Positions 9,431 through 16,544 of a stretch of DNA of 64,000 nt are shown piece by piece. Below the pieces are notes generated by a model. The model searched no databases and had not been told where the DNA came from. It was given only the letters and a program-made list of their open reading frames with translations. Numbering within the stretch: the stretch's first letter is position 1; each line of letters starts with the position of its first letter. Source of the stretch: DATAEK01 sp036258055 (GTDB lineage: Bacteria; Acidobacteriota; Vicinamibacteria; Vicinamibacterales; 2-12-FULL-66-21); the NCBI GenBank assembly GCA_036258055.1, contig DATAEK010000068.1, positions 1 through 64,000 of the forward strand, read 5' to 3'. Both the position numbers and the translations under genes were made by a program.

Positions 9431-9456
9431 TAGACGCACCCCTTTTCGAAAAGGTT
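9431..9456 (-). promoter_or_regulatory. Putative ECF sigma factor promoter for the PDZ gene
   Basis: On the minus strand AACC (9456-9453) is followed after exactly 16 bases by CGTCTA (9436-9431). AAC-type -35 and CGTC-type -10 boxes with a 16-base spacer are the usual pattern of extracytoplasmic-function sigma factor promoters. The implied start site is near 9424, giving a leader of about 105 bases. Confidence 0.5.
9441..9454. promoter_or_regulatory. Perfect 14-bp palindrome inside the promoter spacer
   Basis: CCTTTTCGAAAAGG is a perfect palindrome lying between the -35 and -10 boxes of the putative ECF promoter of the PDZ gene. It could be an operator; it could also be chance, since part of it is the -35 box itself. 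Confidence 0.35.
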
Positions 9457-9685
9457 GTGCCGGGTCGTCACGTGGTGAGGTCATCGTCCGTCCACGGCCG
9501 GTGACGGAGCATGACGGAAATGTGCGAAATCTCTAGGTATTGCGCGGGCACGGGATTTGATGTCACAGCTTACGGTCGCGCGGAATCAACGGGGTGCGTT
9601 AACTCAGGCAGGCGCTGGCATCGCCGCATCCCGTCGCAAGTTGTCGATTTCGCGCGGCCATTGTTGTCTCTGGGGGGAGATGTCC

Positions 9686-10048
9686 ATGAGAACCACGACT
9701 CGACTGGCGGCGTCACTCGTGCTCGCGCTCACGGTCTCCGGATGCGCGCTCGCAGTTCGACATCCGAGCGTGGCCGAATTGAAGTACAACCCGGGTCGTT
9801 ATCAGGATCGAACGGTTGCCATCGATGGCATCGTGACCAGCTCGTGGGGCGTACCGCTCGTTCCGTTCAGGCTCTACAAGGTCGACGACGGCACTGGAGA
9901 GGTGACCGTCGTAGCGCAGAACGGTCGCGTGCCGACAAAAGGTGCGCACGTACGGGTGACCGGTCGGGTCAACGAGTTCGCAACGCTCGGCGGACAGTCA
10001 GTTGGCCTGCACATCCGCCAGAACGACATCGATTTCAGGAGCCGCTAG
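9686..10048 (+). CDS. Small lipoprotein with an OB-fold-like domain
   Basis: A predicted 120-residue lipoprotein. MRTTTRLAASLVLALTVSGC is a lipoprotein signal with lipobox V17-S18-G19-C20. The mature part reads like a small OB-fold (PSVAELKYNPGRYQDRTVAI ... VRVTGRVNEFATLGGQS), as in the nucleic-acid-binding-like or YgiW/BOF proteins of the envelope, but the family is not certain. The ATG at 9686 is preferred because TGGGGGGAG sits about seven bases before it; the ATG at 9680 lies too close to that site. It is transcribed away from the PDZ gene. Confidence 0.7.
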   Translation: MRTTTRLAASLVLALTVSGCALAVRHPSVAELKYNPGRYQDRTVAIDGIVTSSWGVPLVPFRLYKVDDGTGEVTVVAQNGRVPTKGAHVRVTGRVNEFATLGGQSVGLHIRQNDIDFRSR

Positions 10049-10122
10049 TCACACCGCCTTCGTTGCGAGCGTCAGGCACTGCCGCGCCGACAGCTCCCCC
10101 GGCGCGTTTCAGCAAGAGATGG

Positions 10123-11916
10123 TCAGGCGGTGATCCGAAGGGCGACCGCGGTCATGTCGTCGTTCGGAGGCGTGGTGCCGCGCCAGTCGGCTACGGCGCT
10201 GAAGATTGCGTCGACGATCCGGGCGGGTGGGAGATCGCGAGTACGGCCCACTACGTCCAGCAGGCGCTCGGCCGTGAACTCCTGCCCTTCGCCGTTCATC
10301 GCCTCGAACACCCCGTCCGTGCAGAACACGAACACGTCACCGGCGTGAAGCGCGAACGACACCTCGTCGTAGGTCGAACCGAGGAACGAGCCGAGCGGGA
10401 CTCCGGGCAGCTCGATTTGCGCGCAGCCGTTCGCTGAACAACGGATCGGATACGGCAGTCCTGAATTCGCCATCGTCATCGTCCGCCGCTTCAGATCGAA
10501 AACCGTGTAGCAAAGGGTGCAGTAGTACTCCTCGAGCTGACGCTGGTGGAGGATCGTGTTGACCGACGAGAGCACGCCGGACGGACTCGAGCGATCCGGC
10601 AGATACCGGCGCCTGAACGTACGGCCCCTGACCAGCTCCGCGGCGAAGGCGCTGTAGAGCGCCGCCGGCACCCCTTTCCCCGACACGTCGCCGACCGCGA
10701 CGACCAGTGTGTTCGATTCCGGCGCGAGATAGTCGTGAAAGTCCCCACCGAGCTCGCGTGCGGGATCGAATGCCGCGGCCACCTCGACGCCCTTGAGCCG
10801 TTTCGGCGGACCGGCCGGCAGCAGCGCCACCTGCACGCGCTGGGCGAATCGCACTTCCTTTTCGAGCCGCTCCTGGTTCGCGCGAATCTCTTCGTAGAGC
10901 CGCGCGTTCTCGATCGCCGCTGCGGCCTGACTCGCGAGCAGCGTCAGGATCTCGACGTCACGCTTGGTGAACGCGTCGAGCTGCGGGCTCTCGAGATCGA
11001 CGACGCCGATGCAGCGGTCCTTGATGAGGAGCGGGATGGCGAGCTCCGATCGGACGTCCGGAACCAGCTTGATGTAGCGCGGATCCTGCGAGACGTCCGA
11101 GACCAGCACCGCTTCGCGATGCAGCGCGGCGTAGCCGACGAGCCCTTCGCCCAGACGCACGCGCGGAACTGTCACCTTCTCGCCGTACTGCACCGCGAGC
11201 TTCATCTCCAGCTCGTCGTCGGCGTTCAGGAGCAGGATGCCGAAGGTTCGGTAGTCGATCACACGACGCGTCAGCTGCGCGATCCGCGCGAAGAGCTCGT
11301 CGAGATCGAGAACCGATGCGACATCGCGACCGATTTCGGCGAGCGTCTCGAATGCCTCGGCGTCGCGGCGGCTCCGCTCGAACAATCGCGCGTTCACGAG
11401 CGCCACAGCGACGTGCGCCGCGAACTGCCGCAGGATCGCGACGTCGTTCATCGTGAACTGATCGCGGTTGTGGCTGAGCAGATTGAGGGCGCCGAGCGGC
11501 CGCGATTTGTGCATCAGCGGCACGACGATTTCGGAGTGCATCCCCGGCACCATTTCGAGGTAGCGCGGATCCGAGCCGAGATCGTTGACGAGGATCGGCT
11601 GCTCGATCTCGACGGCGGCGCCGACGAGACCCTGTCCCGCCGTCAGCCGGATCGGCGTTTCGGTGCGCGGATAACCGACCGAGTAAGCGACGCGGAGCTC
11701 GCCCCGGCGCTCGTCCTGGAGGTACACCGCGAACGCATCAAAAGAGATGAGCCGTGAGAGCAGGCGGGGAATCTGCTCGAGCAGGTCGTCCACGTCGAGC
11801 ACCGACGTGAGCTGTCTGCCCAAATCGAACAGCGTCGAGACGAGCTCGGAATCCGCGGCCGACGACTCAGATGTGCCCGCCACGGGCGATTCGTCTGCTG
11901 ATGATCCGTGACTCAC
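10123..11916 (-). CDS. GAF-GAF-SpoIIE serine phosphatase (RsbU-like)
   Basis: A cytoplasmic signalling phosphatase with two tandem GAF domains (about residues 35-175 and 190-345), a short coiled coil and a C-terminal PPM/SpoIIE catalytic domain. The metal-site motifs ELGGDFHDY, GDVSGKGVPAALYSA, FCTDGVFEA and NDDMTAVAL are all present, so it should be active. Such proteins dephosphorylate anti-anti-sigma factors in partner-switching pathways; no partner is encoded next to it. The frame is open up to 12015, overlapping the fabZ start. I chose GTG 11916, preceded by GAGGGAGG at about 13 bases, and note a TATAAT on this strand at about 11976-11971. The exact start is uncertain. Confidence 0.85.
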   Translation of the reverse strand: MSHGSSADESPVAGTSESSAADSELVSTLFDLGRQLTSVLDVDDLLEQIPRLLSRLISFDAFAVYLQDERRGELRVAYSVGYPRTETPIRLTAGQGLVGAAVEIEQPILVNDLGSDPRYLEMVPGMHSEIVVPLMHKSRPLGALNLLSHNRDQFTMNDVAILRQFAAHVAVALVNARLFERSRRDAEAFETLAEIGRDVASVLDLDELFARIAQLTRRVIDYRTFGILLLNADDELEMKLAVQYGEKVTVPRVRLGEGLVGYAALHREAVLVSDVSQDPRYIKLVPDVRSELAIPLLIKDRCIGVVDLESPQLDAFTKRDVEILTLLASQAAAAIENARLYEEIRANQERLEKEVRFAQRVQVALLPAGPPKRLKGVEVAAAFDPARELGGDFHDYLAPESNTLVVAVGDVSGKGVPAALYSAFAAELVRGRTFRRRYLPDRSSPSGVLSSVNTILHQRQLEEYYCTLCYTVFDLKRRTMTMANSGLPYPIRCSANGCAQIELPGVPLGSFLGSTYDEVSFALHAGDVFVFCTDGVFEAMNGEGQEFTAERLLDVVGRTRDLPPARIVDAIFSAVADWRGTTPPNDDMTAVALRITA

Positions 11917-12004
11917 GGAACCGCGACTGCCTCCCTCTGCCGGGTCCACGAGGGATACGGCAAGATTCGGATTATACTTGGAATCCCTGTCATCACACCG
12001 CTGC

Positions 12005-12466
12005 ATGGACTTCAATCTTCCTCTGGACTACTCCGCGATCGAGCGCATCCTCCCGCATCGCTATCCGTTTCTGCTGGTCGATCGCATCACCGAGCTCGTG
12101 CCGGATCAGCGCATCGTCGGGATCAAGAATGTGACGCTCAACGAGCGGTATCTGGCCCATCGCGCGGGTGAACCGCCGGTCTTGCCGCCGACGATCCTGA
12201 CCGAGGCCGTCGCACAGGTCGGTGCCATCATGATCCTGGCGAAGCCGGAGAACCGTGAGCGTCTTCCTTTCTTCATGGGGATCGAGCGCGTGCGGTATCG
12301 ACGGCCCGTCCACCCGGGCGATGTCGTCGAGATCGAAGCGACCGTCCGCCGGCTGCGCAGCCGCATGGGCGTGCTGCGCGGCATCGCGCGCGTGGACGGC
12401 GCCGTCGTAGTCGAAGGCACGATGACGTTCGCGCTTGGCCCGAAGAGCAGCGGAAGCACTACCTGA
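12005..12466 (+). CDS. FabZ-like 3-hydroxyacyl-ACP dehydratase homologue with altered active-site motif
   Basis: A 153-residue hot-dog-fold protein close in length and sequence to FabZ, the dehydratase of fatty acid elongation. IERILPHRYPFLLVDRI and RYRRPVHPGDVVEIEATV are typical. The catalytic segment is not: FabZ has GHFPGxPxxPGV...E with the catalytic His, while this protein reads LAHRAGEPPVLPPTILTEA. The His is one position earlier, its place is taken by Arg and the conserved Pro-Gly pairs are changed; the catalytic Glu is kept. It may be a divergent or inactive paralogue. The ATG at 12005 is chosen by comparison with FabZ; no clear ribosome-binding site is seen. It is divergent from the RsbU-like gene, with overlapping start regions. 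Confidence 0.8.
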   Translation: MDFNLPLDYSAIERILPHRYPFLLVDRITELVPDQRIVGIKNVTLNERYLAHRAGEPPVLPPTILTEAVAQVGAIMILAKPENRERLPFFMGIERVRYRRPVHPGDVVEIEATVRRLRSRMGVLRGIARVDGAVVVEGTMTFALGPKSSGSTT

Positions 12467-13115
12467 AGACGAGCAGAACGAATCCGATCTTCGCGGCACG
12501 CGACGCCCACACGGCCCACCTGGCGTCGGGATCGAAATAGCGCCAGCTATCCAGCACCGCGGGCACCAGGATCATCGCCCCCACCCACGGCTCGTCGATG
12601 CGGGCGGAGACCGCTATCCCGCGCGTGTCGCGCTCGGCCGGACCGGTCCTCGCGAACGCGGCGCCTGCGTAAGCACCCGACGCGAGCACGTTGAATGCGA
12701 ACAGGCCTTTCATGAACGGAGCGTGCTCACGTCTGAGGTTCGGCCGTTTCGTCAGGAGCCACTCGTTTCCCGCGTGCTGCACCCAGAAGCCGGCCGACGA
12801 CACGATCAGTTCCTGCCGAGGAGAGAGATCGCCGCTGTGGGTGATCGCGAAAAACGGGATCCCGTGAAAGTCGACTTTCTTGATACCAGGATCCGCGTCG
12901 AACAGGATGTCGAAGAAAAGATGCCCCGCCTCATGGGCAGCCAACCCCACAGCTGCGCCGCCCAGGAACTCACCCACCGAAGCAGCACGCTGCACACCGC
13001 TCGACGGATTCGGTTGTTGAGCTAACCCGGGCGTTGCCACCGCGATCGAGGCAACCCACACCATCAGCAGGATTAATGCTGGAGCGGAGAATGAATGTCG
13101 AGACGGCTCTTCCAT
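12459..13115 (-). CDS. Membrane protein with HEAGH metalloprotease-like motif
   Basis: A 218-residue protein that I cannot place in a named family. It has a likely signal peptide or first membrane segment (residues 11-32), then GLAAHEAGHLFFD, in which H61, E62 and H65 form an HExxH zinc motif inside a hydrophobic helix, as in site-2-type (M50) and related membrane peptidases. Further hydrophobic segments occur near 140-165 and 185-215. An NPDG/LDG-type second M50 motif is not clear; LDSWRYFDPD (about 195) is a possible equivalent. The ATG at 13115 is chosen because the signal peptide follows directly. The 3' end overlaps fabZ by eight bases (convergent). Confidence 0.65.
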   Translation of the reverse strand: MEEPSRHSFSAPALILLMVWVASIAVATPGLAQQPNPSSGVQRAASVGEFLGGAAVGLAAHEAGHLFFDILFDADPGIKKVDFHGIPFFAITHSGDLSPRQELIVSSAGFWVQHAGNEWLLTKRPNLRREHAPFMKGLFAFNVLASGAYAGAAFARTGPAERDTRGIAVSARIDEPWVGAMILVPAVLDSWRYFDPDARWAVWASRAAKIGFVLLVFR

Positions 13116-13181
13116 GGCACACGCGTTGCTCAATGAGTGTAGAGTGCATAGCGCCATCGTTCGAGGCGCAGGAGAAAACTG

Positions 13182-13328
13182 ATGCTCGAGACAATCGCTG
13201 TCGTTCTCGTGATCCTCTGGCTGCTCGGCATGGTCAGCGGCTACACGCTCGGCAACTTCATTTACATCCTGCTCGTAATCGCCGTCGTGCTGATCCTCGT
13301 CCGGCTGATCAGCGGACGAACAGTCTGA
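13182..13328 (+). CDS. lmo0937-like small membrane protein
   Basis: A 48-residue protein starting at ATG 13182, seven bases after GGAG. It is almost entirely two membrane helices (about residues 5-20 and 26-43) separated by SGYTLGNF, closing with RLISGRTV. This is the pattern of the tiny lmo0937-type / DUF5670 membrane proteins, usually MLxTIAVVLVILWLLG at the N-terminus with a central GxxIHxLL. The function of that family is unknown. It lies alone, divergent from the HEAGH protein and convergent with the DMT transporter gene. Confidence 0.8.
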   Translation: MLETIAVVLVILWLLGMVSGYTLGNFIYILLVIAVVLILVRLISGRTV

Positions 13329-13379
13329 CGGTTTCGGTCCACGGCGGGACAACAGAACGTCAGCGCGAACAGCGCCGTC

Positions 13380-14348
13380 TCACGCGATTCGGCGCTGTTC
13401 CGCGCGTACGGTCATGCGGGGTGACTCGCCTGTCGTGGTGGCCGCCGCGCTGGGTCGTGGCCATCGGACCACCGCCACACCGGCGAACACGAGTGCCGCG
13501 GCGACCGCCATCCGCGAGGTGAACGGCTCGTGCAACAGCACGACGCCGAGCGCCACGGCGATCACCGGATTGATGTAGGCGTACAGCGACACGAACGACA
13601 CCGGCAGGTGCCGGAGCGCGTAGGTGTAGGCGACGAATCCTCCGATCGCGCCGATGGTTGAGAGGTACACGAGCGCCGTTGCTGTACGCGTCGTGAACGT
13701 CAGCTCCGACCACTCACCGCGAATCGTTCCCACCAGCAACATCATCAAGCCACCCGCCAACATCTGGTAGGCCGTCGTCGCGAGCACGTTGTCTTCGCGT
13801 GCGTGCCGCCGTGAGTACGCGGATCCGAGCGACCAGCCCAGCGACGCGATCTGCAACGAGATGACGCCCAGGAGGAACCGGCGATCCGCAGACGACGCCA
13901 GCGTCAAATCAGGCCAGACCAGTACAACAATGCCAGCAAACCCGATGAGGAGACCAGCGAACATCGTCGAGGTCAGTCGTTCGCCATCCTTCAGACGGGC
14001 TTCGACCCCGGCCATCCAGAAGGGCGAAGAGGCAACGAGCACGGCGGTCAACCCGCTTGGCACCCACTGCTCCGCGACGACGACACCACCATTGCCGAGG
14101 CCAAGCAGCAGGAACGCAAGCAGCGCAATCGATCCCCACCGCGACGGCGGAGGGAGCGGGCCACCGCGGGCCCGTACGTAAATAGCCAGAAGCACGCCCG
14201 CCGCGGTCCATCGAAGCCCACCCATCAGCCCAGGCGGAATCGACTCGAGCGAGATCCGGATGCCGAGATACGTGGTGCCCCAGATGACGCAGACTGCGAC
14301 CCATGCGCCGAGCGCGAGCTGGCGCTCTTTGGGCGTTGCGGATGTCAC
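13380..14348 (-). CDS. DMT-superfamily (EamA) transporter
   Basis: A 322-residue inner-membrane protein with ten predicted hydrophobic segments in two EamA repeats (for example IWGTTYLGIRISLESIPP in the first half and YINPVIAVALGVVLLHEPF near the end). Family members export amino acids, purines or other metabolites. The start is a GTG at 14348 whose bases overlap the TGA stop of the Lrp-type regulator (GTGA), so the pair is translationally coupled. In many bacteria Lrp/AsnC regulators control adjacent exporters, which makes amino acid efflux the first guess. The C-terminal 20 residues are soluble and basic. Confidence 0.88.
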   Translation of the reverse strand: MTSATPKERQLALGAWVAVCVIWGTTYLGIRISLESIPPGLMGGLRWTAAGVLLAIYVRARGGPLPPPSRWGSIALLAFLLLGLGNGGVVVAEQWVPSGLTAVLVASSPFWMAGVEARLKDGERLTSTMFAGLLIGFAGIVVLVWPDLTLASSADRRFLLGVISLQIASLGWSLGSAYSRRHAREDNVLATTAYQMLAGGLMMLLVGTIRGEWSELTFTTRTATALVYLSTIGAIGGFVAYTYALRHLPVSFVSLYAYINPVIAVALGVVLLHEPFTSRMAVAAALVFAGVAVVRWPRPSAAATTTGESPRMTVRAEQRRIA

Positions 14349-14839
14349 GACGCAACCCCTTCCCTTATTGGAATCGGCAGCCGTGACGTCTCTTTCAGCG
14401 TGCCGAGCACGATCGTCGTGCGCGTGGACCGCACACCGGGAATCCGTCCGAGGCGCTGCCGCAGCAGCTGCCCAAGATGCTCGGTATCGCGGGCGCGGAC
14501 CTTGATCAGATAGCAGTCTTCGCCAGCCACGTGGTGCACTTCGAGCACCTCCGGCAGATCGACGAGCGCCTGCGCAATGCGATCGTCGGAATCTGAGCCC
14601 GCCTCATCGCTGCGGACCGCGACGAACGCCAGGAGGTTGAGATCGACCGCCCGGGGATTTACATCCGCGGTGTAACCCTTGACGATGCCGCGCGCTTCGA
14701 GCTTCCGGATGCGCTCGAGGACGGCCGACGGAGCCAGTCCGACGGCACGTGCGACATCCACTTGGGTTTCCCGGGCATTTGCCTGAAGGCGCTCGAGGAT
14801 TTGAAGGTCTATCGGGTCGAGGTTCTTGTCGAGAGCCAT
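14345..14839 (-). CDS. Lrp/AsnC-family transcriptional regulator
   Basis: A 164-residue regulator with an N-terminal winged helix-turn-helix (about residues 5-60; DLQILERLQANARETQVDVA, then LAPSAVLERIRKLEARGIVK) and a C-terminal RAM/Lrp effector domain (about 70-150; VLEVHHVAGEDCYLIKVRA). Lrp-type proteins bind amino acids and form octamers on DNA. The start MALDKNLDPI at 14839 fits the family; the longer frame adds ten unrelated residues. It is the first gene of a two-gene unit with the EamA exporter, which it probably regulates together with itself; an inverted repeat lies 38 bases upstream. Confidence 0.9.
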   Translation of the reverse strand: MALDKNLDPIDLQILERLQANARETQVDVARAVGLAPSAVLERIRKLEARGIVKGYTADVNPRAVDLNLLAFVAVRSDEAGSDSDDRIAQALVDLPEVLEVHHVAGEDCYLIKVRARDTEHLGQLLRQRLGRIPGVRSTRTTIVLGTLKETSRLPIPIREGVAS

Positions 14840-14877
14840 CACGTGATCATACACTGCATCTGACCACAATTCAGTCC

Positions 14878-14911
14878 AATATTCGGCTGGAGTGTCGTAT
14901 CTACGAATATT
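14878..14911. promoter_or_regulatory. Inverted repeat upstream of the Lrp-type regulator
   Basis: AATATTCG (14878-14885) and CGAATATT (14904-14911) form a perfect 8-bp inverted repeat with an 18-base spacer in otherwise GC-rich DNA. Its place, 38 bases before the regulator's start codon, and its AT-rich arms suit an Lrp-type operator or autoregulation site. Confidence 0.45.
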
Positions 14912-15125
14912 GTTCTGATCTCACGTCGCCATCCATGCGAGCGGACATGGCCCTGACCAGGTGTCAAAGATTTGGCAGGAGCGTCAAGACCTCGAAACGC
15001 CCAGGGCTTAGGGTGCTGTGTATGTTCAACCGGCTGCGTGCGCGGCCCGGAATTAGTTCTGCGACCGAACCATGCCATCGCCACCGTGCCGTCTTTAGGA
15101 AAACGACCCGTCCGGTCAGTTACGG

Positions 15126-15914
15126 TCAGCGGAATCCGAACGTTCCCCGCCCGAGCCAGGCGCCACCATCGATCGTCAGGATCTCCCCGGTGATGAACGC
15201 GGCCTGCGGAGACACCAGAAACGCAACCGCGTCGGCGACTTCTGATGGCTGGCCCCAACGTCCAAGCGGCACCATGTCGGTGATGCGCTGGACATCTTCG
15301 GGCGTGTTCCAGAGTTGTTTAGCCGCGCCAGGAGATTCGATCGGTCCGGGTGCCACAGCGTTCACTCGGATCCGATGGCGGGCCCATTCAACCGCCAGCG
15401 TCTGCGTCATCGACATCACACCGGCTTTGGCCGCAGCGGAGTGAATCGTACCCGCGCTGCCCGTCCAGACGTAGTTCGCCAGGACCGACACGATCGATCC
15501 GCCGCCACCTCTCTCGATCAGGTGGCGCCCGACCGCACGCGAACAATAAAAGCTGCCGTTGAGCACGATGCCGACAACGGCGTTCCAGCCATTCGGCGAG
15601 AGGTCTTCGGCGCGGCAGATGAAGTTCCCGGCGGCGTTGTTGACGAGGATGTCCACGCGTCCGAAGTGTCGAAGGGTTCGCTGGACCATCTCGTCGACCT
15701 GTTCGGGGTTTCGTACGTCGACCTGGACAGCGAGCGGATCGAACCCCGCGTGGCGCAGTTCCGCAGATCCCTCTTCGATATTCCGCGCGCTCCGGCTGCC
15801 GATGACGATGCGCGCGCCGAGCGCACCGAGCCGGCTGGCAATGGCGAGACCGATGCCAGTGCCTCCGCCGGTGATGATCGCGACCTGTCCCTCGAGTGGT
15901 GTGCCTGTCACCAT
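15126..15914 (-). CDS. SDR-family oxidoreductase, 2,4-dienoyl-CoA reductase-like
   Basis: A 262-residue short-chain dehydrogenase with the Rossmann motif TGGGTGIG (residues 15-22), NNAAG near 95 and the closing IDGGAWLG. The usual YxxxK catalytic motif is replaced by HSAAAKAGV, in which the Tyr is missing and the Lys kept. This variant is typical of the 2,4-dienoyl-CoA reductase branch (mammalian DECR, Bacillus FadH), so NADPH-dependent reduction of 2,4-dienoyl-CoA in beta-oxidation of unsaturated fatty acids is likely. It is a single gene divergent from the PCYCGC-type gene. Confidence 0.85.
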   Translation of the reverse strand: MVTGTPLEGQVAIITGGGTGIGLAIASRLGALGARIVIGSRSARNIEEGSAELRHAGFDPLAVQVDVRNPEQVDEMVQRTLRHFGRVDILVNNAAGNFICRAEDLSPNGWNAVVGIVLNGSFYCSRAVGRHLIERGGGGSIVSVLANYVWTGSAGTIHSAAAKAGVMSMTQTLAVEWARHRIRVNAVAPGPIESPGAAKQLWNTPEDVQRITDMVPLGRWGQPSEVADAVAFLVSPQAAFITGEILTIDGGAWLGRGTFGFR

Positions 15915-15968
15915 GCGGCGTTCAGATTACCGGCCGCGCTGCTGCGTGTCCATGTCGGCGGTGCTAAC

Positions 15969-16544
15969 ATGACGGCCATGCGGCTCTGTTCACCGCGCAC
16001 CGCCGTTGTCATCGTGGCCGCGGTGATCGCCTCGACCTCGTGCGGATCGCGCACGCCTGAACCGCCGCCGCCCGTGTCGGCTCCGGCCCAGCCCGCGCAG
16101 TCGCAGGCCGCACCTCCACAAGCGACGCCGGCTCCCCCACCCGCGCCCTTCGACGTGTCGGGAGTGCCGCGCGGATACGTCGGAGAGCTGCCGCCGCTTC
16201 CAACACCGCAGTTCGCCGTCGCGCGTCCACCCGAGATCGTCAAGGCGGTCTTCACGTTCGCCGCGCGTCATCCCGAGGTCCTGCACTACGTGCCGTGTTT
16301 CTGTGGCTGCGAGAGCCGCGGCCATCGCGGCAACGACGACTGCTTCATCGCCGGCCGAGATGTGAACGGACGGCCGCAGTGGGAAGAACACGGCATGGGT
16401 TGAGGCATCTGCCTCGACGTCGCGAGGGTCGCGATGCAGATGCACAACTCGGGCGCGGGCGTTCCGGCAATCCGCGCTGCCGTCGAAGGTCAATACAGGA
16501 ACTCGTTCCCAACGATGACACCGACGCCGCCAGTACCCCGATGA
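15969..16544 (+). CDS. Predicted selenoprotein lipoprotein of the PCYCGC type (in-frame TGA at 16401 read as Sec)
   Basis: A lipoprotein signal (hydrophobic 11-22, Cys 25 in STSC) and a Pro/Ala/Gln linker precede a conserved domain with PCFCGC (C110, C112, C114) and NDDCF (C125), the pattern of PCYCGC-motif proteins. Conventional reading stops at TGA 16401-16403 after EEHGMG. The same frame then continues GICLDVARVAMQMHNSGAG and on to a TGA at 16542-16544. In related proteins a Cys-x-x-Cys precedes LD(V/I)A, so the TGA stands exactly for the first Cys, giving U145-G-I-C148. A perfect 8-bp stem with a capped hairpin begins one base after the TGA. The final TGA overlaps the kinase ATG (ATGA). 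Role unknown, probably metal- or thiol-redox-related in the envelope. The start (ATG 15969, or 15978) lacks a strong ribosome-binding site. Confidence 0.85.
16404..16443 (+). promoter_or_regulatory. Candidate bacterial SECIS element of the PCYCGC-type gene
   Basis: Immediately after the in-frame TGA, GCATCTGC (16405-16412) pairs perfectly with GCAGATGC (16436-16443). Inside, TCGCGA (16420-16425) and TCGCGA (16429-16434) form an apical stem around loop GGG (16426-16428). The loop lies about 23 bases from the TGA, within the range known for bacterial SECIS loops, and has the expected G residues. The element is within the coding sequence, as bacterial SECIS elements are. Confidence 0.65.

Larger units (their letters stand above)
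9318..9685. other. Divergent intergenic region between the PDZ and lipoprotein genes
   Basis: About 370 bases without a credible gene. It holds the leader and ECF-type promoter of the PDZ gene with a 14-bp palindrome, and the ribosome-binding region of the lipoprotein gene at its right end. Nothing else was recognised. Confidence 0.6.

Noticed and set aside
10546..11757. Long open frame opposite the RsbU-like phosphatase.
   Set aside because: Shadow frame; no domain, and the opposite strand encodes intact GAF and SpoIIE domains.
14839..15258. Frame between the SDR and Lrp-type genes.
   Set aside because: Overlaps the SDR 3' end, lacks a ribosome-binding site and shows no domain.
16295..16540. 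Upstream extension of the hybrid kinase (82 residues).
   Set aside because: Arg-rich and an out-of-frame reading of the selenoprotein gene; the PAS domain starts just after the ATG at 16541.
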